Shown: one piece after another, positions 56,690 to 64,000 of the stretch | Numbering within the stretch: position 1 is the stretch's first letter | How the letters are laid out: every line of letters starts with the position of its first letter | From: Chinchilla lanigera | Lineage: Eukaryota > Chordata > Mammalia > Rodentia > Chinchillidae | Direction: 5' to 3' | Length of the DNA: 64,000 nt | Assembly (NCBI RefSeq): GCF_000276665.1 | Contig: NW_004955435.1 | Coordinates: forward strand, 1,436,335 to 1,500,334 | Program-made: the position numbers and the translations under genes | The notes under the pieces: model-generated | What the model saw: only the letters and a program-made list of their open reading frames with translations | Told to the model about the DNA's origin: nothing | Database searches by the model: none

Positions 56690-58764
56690 TGGGCTGGTGT
56701 TGTTGGTATTTCCCCTCTTCTGTACGTTTTCAGCTTGAGTTTTTGGTACAGTTTAGGTGTACAGAATGACCGCGTTCGCTGTAGGAGATTTGTATCTGCA
56801 TACCATCTATCTCGTGTCCTCCCCCCGTTCCCATCCGTTTTTCAAAACTACTTTTCCTCTGTTCACAGACCTCAGTTTTCATCTTATCCTTCCTTTCTCA
56901 GTTTTTGTTTCCCTTCTTGACTAAACTTTAGACGGCCTCTTCCACACCCCTGACTTCCCCTTCTCAGGGAATTTGCTTTACAGAATTCCTGTTCTAACCT
57001 TTGACATGTAAAATCCTTTAGAAATCTTGCCAGTGTTAAGAGCCAAGAATATCTTTCTCAAGAACCCGAGAGCCTCTCCTTGAAATAGACGCATCAAAGG
57101 AGAGAGCAGGTCTGCGGCTCGGCTTGCGGAGGGGGAGCACAATTTCCTTCAGTGCTGGCTCCAAGTTGCGAAACTGCCCCTGTCAATGCATTCCTGAAGT
57201 TTACTCTTCTTCTGAATATGGCCAGTTGGCAAATACGGATGTCCCGTGAATGATTTCACCCCGGATCTAAATGTCTCTTCTGCTCGCTCTTTCTGACTCT
57301 CTCCTATAGTAACAGCCTGGAGTCCAGGCTCCTTTGCTTGTTTGACTTTGTGAGGTGTAGTTTTTGTCTTTCACAACATACTACAGAGTTTTATTATTTA
57401 TGTGTTTGTTATGTCTGTTATTTTAATAAATGGCTGTCCATTTGGCCTAGTTCTTGGCACGTTAGTAATAAATTTTCCATTGTCTGTGCTCTTTTATCTG
57501 CATTTCATTTTTCCAAAAAAGATGGCCTGCAAATAACTCTGTCCACTATTCAGCGAAAACAGAGAAAGAGAGGAACTCTTTCCAAGGAGCTTATACTAAG
57601 ACCTGAATGTACAAAAGTCAAGAAACGATAAAATGATCAACACAAGTCATTTAAGCTTCTTTTCTTCAGTGACTGTTTCATGAGGCTTCACGCCGCTGTG
57701 CTTTTCCCTGTGTTTGTGGTTCTCTTCTGTCACATGGAGAACCTTTAGTTCGTCCCAAGGGCAGTGAGAGAACAATCGTGAGGAAAGTGACCACTTTGGG
57801 AGAAGTGTCCAGTCACACGTGGAACAGGAAGGACTCCATCACTGAACTGTTGGAGGGGGAAAGGAAATGAGAAAAGATAAGTCTGATTTAAAGGAAGAAT
57901 GTTTATGAATAAATTAAACCTGACTTAATGGAGAGACGCTTCTGAATAAAGGAGTATTCTACAATTAGAAAGGACTAAGGAGAAACAAATAAGACATCTG
58001 ATGCATCTGGCAGCGCATCTAGAAATGGTGAGGAGGAAGTGTCAAAACACACACAGCAGAGGTGCACTTGGGAGCAGCAGCCGTTGGCCGACGGTCAGGG
58101 GCAGCCGTCAGGGAGGCGCATCGTCCTGCACTTTTCGGGCCGTGGGGCGGGGGCGGGAATGCGTGACTTGCGTGCGACAGCGATGCGCGGGTGACCACTG
58201 CACTTCAAGAGAGCTGCTTACTGCCCTTCCAAAGCAGCAGCAGAAATGCCAACACTTTTTCAGGAAAGATTTTTAATCATATATGTTCCAATTACCCCCC
58301 TGACTTTCTCCAAGCAGAATAAACAAAGCAGTAAACCCATTAGAAGGAACATGTGAGACATTTAGGTTCTAGGTGCTTTGCTCCAGTGGCTGCGAAAATA
58401 GAACTAGTCCCCACTTGGAAAGGCATGGTGTTATTCTGTTTAGTTTAAATCCGAGCTAACAGTTCTAGTAGTCTGGAAAGAGTCCGATTACCCGCTGCTT
58501 CCAGCCGGCCGCAAGCGCCTCCCCTAGCCATGTTTAGGACCTGTTTCTGTAAGGCGGTGTGCGCTGCTCCCCGGCCCACAGTGCTTGCCGTTCGATCTGC
58601 TCTTCTCATCTCAGCTATCAGACAGTCAGATACGAGGATCAGAAAAGCAGTAACGGGCTTCACCCCAAAACGTGAATACAGAAGACCAGACATGCAACCC
58701 CAAAATATGCTTTCTTGGAAGACAAAAGGTTTCTTTTCTTTTGTTCAGTTCTGCTATGTATTAT
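56690..58764. other. Unannotated sequence with a CpG cluster at 58.07-58.20 kb
   Basis: About 2 kb without a nameable repeat. 58075-58200 has a tight run of CpGs and a GC-box-like 'ggggcgggggcggga' (58144-58158), and a second CpG-rich patch lies at 58490-58520. The surrounding frames (91 and 82 codons on opposite strands) are unsupported. A minor promoter or lncRNA start is possible. Confidence 0.3.
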
Positions 58765-58875
58765 AGGTTGGCACTGAACTCACTATGTAGCCCAGGCTTG
58801 TCTCAAGTTCATGGTGATCCTCTTGCTTCAGCCTCCCAAGTACTGGATTTACAGATATCCACTACCATGCCCAAT
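58765..58875 (-). mobile_element. B1 SINE fragment
   Basis: 'ctcactatgtagcccaggct', 'ttcatggtgatcctcttgct' and 'cagcctcccaagtactggat' are the complement of a B1 body, so the element lies on the minus strand. Confidence 0.8.
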
Positions 58876-58949
58876 ACCAAGGTTATTTTCAGTTGGCTAC
58901 TTTGGAAACTACATGCACAGAAGTTCTGAAAGGCTACTATTGGTAAAAG

Positions 58950-58951
<2 letters not shown>

Positions 58952-58997
<46 letters not shown>
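58952..58997. repeat. (TA)n microsatellite at the L1 5' junction
   Basis: About 23 TA units end exactly where recognisable L1 sequence begins. A 150-codon frame (58811-59263) spans B1, this run and L1, and is a composite artefact. Confidence 0.95.
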
Positions 58998-58999
<2 letters not shown>

Positions 59000-60062
59000 T
59001 ATCTCACCCCAAAAAGAATGGCTGTCATCAAGAAATCAAACAATAACAAATGCTGGAGGGGCTATGGGGAGAAAGGAACCCTGCTCCACTGCTGGTGGTA
59101 TAGATTGGTGCAACCACTGTGGAAATCAGTTTGGAGATTCCTCACAAAACTAGGATTAGCAGTCCCCATTGACCCAACTGTTACCCTTCTGGGTATTTTC
59201 CCAGAATTATTAAAGACATCATACCACAGCGATATATGTGCCCCCATGTTTATAGCAGCATAATTTGTAATAGCTAAATGTTTGCAATACCCCAAATGCC
59301 CATCCACTGAGGAATGGATAAAAAAGCTGTGGTATTCTTATACAATGGAGTACTACTCAGCTATAAAAAAGATAAAGTTGAGGGTTTTGTAGATAAATGG
59401 ATGCAACTAGAGACCATACTCATAAGTGAAATAAATTGGACCCAGATGTGTAGATATCATATTGTCTACCTGGTGTAGGAACCCAAAAGAGTAAGTAAAA
59501 CTCAAAATATACAATAGATGATATGAAAGGGAAAGGAAGTGCTCAAAGGAAAGAGCAACTGGAAAGAGGGAAAGAGAAAAAAAGAAAGAAGAAAGGCAAA
59601 TATATATATATATGAATAGCTGGGATAACTATGCTGCTGATGTCTGATGGTATACTGAAAGGAACAGGTAATGCCTGAAATTTTTTTATATTTTGACCAA
59701 TTTTGCATGCTTATATCTGGTAATCTAAGCAACTGATTTGAAGACAATGATATGCAATGGAACAACCATTGCTGAATTCCTACCATCTTGTCTAGTGAAA
59801 CTCTGCATTATCTCTAATGTTGTATTTAATAATTATTTTTTAGTTCTCTTTAATGGTTTGAATAATCTTCCATTCTTATACCTGGTAATTTGAGCAACGT
59901 AGTTCAAGATAACAATATGCAATATAACAACCACTGTTAATTCCTATTGTTTTGAAACCTTGTATCACTTTTAATGTTCTTGCTTTGTTTTGTCTATGTC
60001 TGTGATGTTGGTATGCGCTATTGTTCTTTTTTTTTTACTACTCTCTTTAAAATAAAAAAAGA
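58997..60062 (+). mobile_element. L1 3' end with two-module 3' tail, repeat copy D
   Basis: 58997-59600 is L1 ORF2 end and 3'UTR: 'gaatggctgtcatcaagaaa', 'tgctggaggggctatgggga', 'atgcccatccactgaggaat' and 'ggagtactactcagctataa', then a purine-rich stretch. It is followed without a visible break by 59600-60062, which contains two related modules (landmarks 'atctggtaat' at 59715 and 'acctggtaat' at 59881, 166 bp apart) and ends in a T-run and 'aaaataaaaaaa'. This copy links the modular tail to L1. Confidence 0.85.
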
Positions 60063-60327
60063 GAAATTTATATCTATAAAGAAATCTGGATTTGTGTCTT
60101 CCTGTCTGTACAAGGAAGAAGATTATCTGAGTTACTAGGTCTGCCTCATGAAGAAAGCATCAACTTCAATCTGCATAAAAACATGGACCCTTGTTTTAGG
60201 TTAACTTAGCCTATCCTCAGAGAACAATGGATTTAACCCTGCAGCACAAAACAACTCTTTAATGTATGCTCTGAAGATTTCCATATTTCCCTGTGTTATC
60301 TCCCACATGTGTAGGGGTATCCGTACT
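60063..60327. other. Unannotated sequence
   Basis: Nothing recognised. A weak splice-acceptor-like stretch ('ttatctcccacatgtgtag') ends at 60314. Confidence 0.3.
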
Positions 60328-60465
60328 ATGAAGTTTCTGTTTGCAGTTCTGTTAATTTGTCTTTTGTCATGGGGAGTCCCAGCCAAGGACTCACACGAAG
60401 TGGAGGAGAGAGTTATTCTTCCTCGGACTGCACCATCTCCTCTAAAGTCCTCATCCTACTTATGA
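60328..60465 (+). CDS. Hypothetical 45-codon signal-peptide-like frame
   Basis: From the ATG at 60328 the frame starts MKFLFAVLLICLLSWGVPAK: one Lys, a continuous hydrophobic core and an A-type cleavage context (VPA before KDS) at about residue 19. An acidic and then Pro/Ser-rich tail and a stop follow. The layout resembles the first exon or short precursor of small secreted proteins. I recognise no family, there are no cysteines beyond the signal region, and promoter and splice signals are not convincing. The in-frame extension upstream to 60262 lacks these features. Chance is the default explanation. Confidence 0.12.
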   Translation: MKFLFAVLLICLLSWGVPAKDSHEVEERVILPRTAPSPLKSSSYL

Positions 60466-61632
60466 CTAACCCTAGAAATTCCAGGCCTGCTTTCAAGAAC
60501 TGGAAACACAGAGACTTGGAATTCCCCATCATCTTCAGTATGGAAGTCTCACTGAATATAATCATAAGTTTAAGGAGTTCTTTTCTGCTGGCTGAGCTGG
60601 GTCAGATATTGAATCTATGAACATTGTTTTAACAACACAATTGACCACACAAAGGAGAAGTTTGGGTTAATACACTGACACTCCAGAGTTCAGGGAAATG
60701 GAAAGTGCTATGTAATGACAGTGCTGTGATGGCCGCGGTTGCAGTGTTGTGTCTGTAGAAGACCAACACCTACCTCACGGACTCACTGGGAATGGCGTGA
60801 GACACAGAGGCTGCAGCTCCCGGCATAGTGATGGCATGTGCTTAAGTGCCAATAAATGGAAGTTATGAATGCAAGGTTGAATTTCAATCATGAAGTTGCC
60901 AACTAGTGCCAATTTATGGCCTTGCCCCAACATTCTTAAATTGAGTATGAATCGCACCATCCTTTGGCTTCAGTTTCACTAACCTTCTTGGACTGGTTTA
61001 GCACAGTGGTGAGATACCAGGGTGAAAGATTCTAGAAGCTACACAGCCTTGAAGGGGAAAAGAGTCAGTTACAATAACCATCCCTGTCAGAGCAGCAGGA
61101 GCCCTGTCTCACACATCTGCCTGAATGTGGTGTTCGGAACAGCATTAGACAAGTATCATTTTGTCAATTAACCTTTTTTCATTCTTAGTTTATTATGGCC
61201 TAAGCAAATGCGCTTACTATGCGGAGAGGGGCTTTTATATGTTTGACACATTAGTTGCAGCTTCCAACATAGCCTACCTGCACTTTCCCCTTACAGCGAC
61301 TCAGCTGCACCTCTCCGGCAAATTGGATAACCTTGTGTCACACCGCATAAGAAAATCATTTTAATTTATGGAAGGCTTTGGTTTATTTAACATAAAGCGC
61401 AGTAGATGTCATGGTGTTTAACTCAGCGTTTTCATAACCAACAAGTATGAGAAAGCCGAGGATGCAGATGCAGCTTGTGATCAGCGACTGCCTGTTCCTG
61501 CCTTAACCCTTTCTCCTTACTCACCAGCTACTCGAGACAGGTGCCTCATGCTCATGTGTCTAAAAGGTGCCTAATGTACAAGTAAAATACACTGTACTCT
61601 TCTACCTCTTTCATCTATCTTAGTACACTCCT

Positions 61633-61675
<43 letters not shown>

Positions 61676-64000
61676 TCCTTCTAGTGAATAGTTAACAGTA
61701 GATACTGTTTTATTTTGCCGCTTGGCCCCATGGCTTCTGGTCCTCTGCCGGCTGTCACATTTCCCCCACGGGTGTCCCTGCCCTGCCACAGACAGGGAGT
61801 TACTTCTCTCATTCTCTTTACAACACTGTTGAATTAGAGCTTAAACATGACACTATAAACTTTGGTAATTCTGAGAATTAAGCACACACTGACTGTTCTA
61901 AGTTCCCTGTTCCTTAATTTTAAACAAGTTAGTCATTGAGAAGGTGGATAAGTTAACATCAATTATGCTATTATAATAAAAAGAACATCGAAATGACAGT
62001 CTAAGGGTTTTGTGCTCTCCTTGAGTTTTTGAAGCAGTAGCTAACCCATGGATTGCTCAGCTCTGTGTTGACCTCTTCCGTGATTCCAGGAAAGCAAGTG
62101 AAGATGAAGTGGAAAGGCATTTAATTTTAAATTCCATAAAGAAACACACACACATACACAAATTAATGCTTGTCAGATATATTAAATCAGAAGGGATAGG
62201 AAATATATTATTTTTACAGTTGGGAGAAATATAAACTACGAAGGCTAAAAATGGAAATCACAGCAAAGGAGTTCATCCTGTCCTAGCATTGGACTGCAAA
62301 TGATGCTAACCCCAAGTTATCATCGTACGCATCATTATTGCTCCTGATGAAATGTGCTAGCTGACAACAGGATGCCAGGCTGTGCATGAGAGAGAATTAA
62401 GCTCAGTCCCTGCCGTGTAGGTTCACAACAGATTATAACTGAAAGAGAAAAATCATATTAGTACCAATTTGATATTTTATGAGGAAAATAACGTTGCTTC
62501 TCCCCTCTGTCTGTGTCTTCCACCACCAACTAGAATACTGACTCTGAGATGGTGCTCCCTGGACCAGCAAGCTGTCAATCGCCCACAAAAGCCTTTCCCT
62601 ATGCAATTTCCCGCCATCAAACACTTCTTTGCTTCTGTTTTCATGCGATCAAGTGGGGTCATCCTACATCTGTTGAGGTTGCTACCTTTTGGATCAAGCA
62701 GATCCCCTGATTTAGGTTGAGGTGATTGATTCTACAACAACTATTATTGTACACAGGGACTTTCAAACTGCTGGTTGCACCTCATTAATGGATCTAGAAT
62801 ACCATCTACAAGGATTTAGTAAAAATAAAAAAAAAAGTGGTGGAGTAAAAAATAATCCAATATATGATCTTGGTAAGAGTGTTATTTAAGCTTTTGTTTC
62901 ATTTTTATGTGTGTTTTTCACTTTTATATGTGTGTTTTAATGGGTTGTGAAATTAAATGTACTGGCCCAAAAGAAAAAAATTAAAAGCACTCAAGTTATA
63001 ATAATTTGAAGTTCAGGCTTGAACTGCTGATATATTTTTTTGCTGAAACTACAGAAGAGATTATTCCTCACCTCCCCCAGCCCTCATCGCCACCTACCGA
63101 ATGAGAAGAAAGCATTCAAATTTCCATCCTAGAACTTAGCAGGTACCTGACATATTGCAAGAAAAGTTCCCACCTGACCCCAGCAAGTAAGTCAGATCAT
63201 TTATCACTTCTTCATAAGACTGCTCTTCCTTTGCTTTGATTTTATCTAAAATTCCTATCCTTTTCCTAGAATTATGTTATGAGATTGTTTTAAGGTTGTA
63301 TGGATTAAGGACTAAGCTTCCACACTTTGACAACTTTCCTCTGCTTTTGTGTTTAATCCAAATAAAAGTATTTGAACTAGGGAGTAAAAAGAAATATGCA
63401 ACATTGTTTTATCAAGATAATCTTCCAGCAAAAGCAGTAGGAACTGCAGAAGCCCGGGTAACAAAATACACAAGTGCCATTAGTATGAAGAGGTTTGCCT
63501 GGAAATACTTCAAACAAAGACAAACACAGCTTTGGAGAGCTTTTACAGATCCACAAGTCCATGGATGCTTCTAACTGTACACTCTAAATAGATATTTTCT
63601 ATTGTTCATGGAAAAGTTCCCTGAAAGTTTTGTATTCCAAGCTCACGAAGTTTCATGGTATTGCCAATGTTGGCCATAAATACAAAGTATAGAGTTATAT
63701 TCCTTTCTAGAAGAAAACTAGTGGTTGCTAAATGTGTTTGCTTATAATTTATACTCCAATTGAACATCTAAAAGACCATAAGAATGTCCAGTAGTTTAAA
63801 TGTAATACAATGTAAGATACTCAAAATTAAAACAGAACAAAACTACTTTCACAGAAGAAGGGATGTTTTTAGTCTCCTGAATTAAGCAAAGTATAAGACT
63901 TGAAAAATAAAGCTCAACAAAAGTTTTCTGACAACTATGGAAAAAGGGAAACACAAAAGTGATTTGGGTGGACAAAAGTTTTCCTGGAACTCAGCCCGAG
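60466..64000. other. Unannotated sequence with one CA microsatellite
   Basis: No gene recognised over the last 3.5 kb. A possible very weak minus-strand MER5-like piece lies at about 62530-62580 ('gctccctggaccagcaagct'). The 112-codon frame at 63236-63574 has no recognisable domain and has an opposite-strand partner frame. Confidence 0.35.
61634..61673. repeat. (CA)n microsatellite
   Basis: About 20 uninterrupted CA units. Confidence 0.97.

Noticed and set aside
58811..59263. 150-codon plus-strand frame, the longest in the window
   Set aside because: It runs through a B1 fragment, a TA microsatellite (alternating Tyr/Ile) and L1 ORF2 remnants.

Overview
This window is a gene-poor, AT-rich stretch of mammalian nuclear DNA, most likely from a rodent. 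The evidence is its set of young interspersed repeats. There is a B1 element with the 29-bp internal duplication (30702-30862), tRNA-derived ID elements (36005, 40679, 55625), B1/ID composites of the B1-dID type (2730, 5537, 33889, 56533), MaLR LTR elements and several L1 insertions. No B2 or B4 SINEs were noticed. This mix points away from mice and rats and toward a squirrel-related or beaver/kangaroo-rat-related rodent. The species call is tentative. I found no protein-coding gene of known family, no tRNA or rRNA gene, no CRISPR array and no bacterial-type operon. The open reading frames are short (150 codons or fewer), overlap on both strands and behave like chance frames in non-coding DNA or relics inside transposons.

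Layout. 1-12.4 kb: mostly unannotated sequence with B1-dID elements, MIR and L2 relics, and one copy of an L1-type 3' tail (5808). 12.4-13.4 kb: several L1 3' tails, one with an inverted 5' portion. 14.4-18.6 kb: a complete LTR-internal-LTR MaLR provirus on the minus strand (16075-18546, flanked by the 5-bp duplication AAAGG). Part of its interior is repeated 2.5 kb upstream (14428-14691). 21.2-25.8 kb: two solo MaLR LTRs around AT-rich, possibly regulatory DNA. 27-29 kb: L2 and MIR relics. 30.6-34.1 kb: an L1 split by a B1, a Tigger-like DNA transposon relic, an old L1 and a B1-dID. 34.2-41 kb: a short dispersed duplication, a solo LTR with perfect GTACA duplications, another MaLR LTR, ID and MIR elements. 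43-49 kb: an L2 tail and a ~3-kb L1 carrying reverse-transcriptase remnants. 50-54 kb: a MaLR LTR, a perfect 28-bp hairpin, L2 pieces and an MLT1-like LTR. 54-58.7 kb: somewhat more CpG-rich DNA with an ID, a MER5-like relic and B1 pieces. 59-60.1 kb: an L1 3' end running into a 3' tail made of two ~166-bp modules. 60.1-64 kb: unannotated, with a short signal-peptide-like reading frame at 60328.

Nothing here acts together as a pathway. The biology visible is the insertion history of mobile elements: nested insertions, target-site duplications, solo-LTR formation and 5' inversions. The most interesting items are the near-perfect hairpin at 50.5 kb, the modular L1 tail shared by up to five insertions, and the segment shared between the MaLR interior and a nearby locus. 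All family names come from recalled consensus features, not from a database search.
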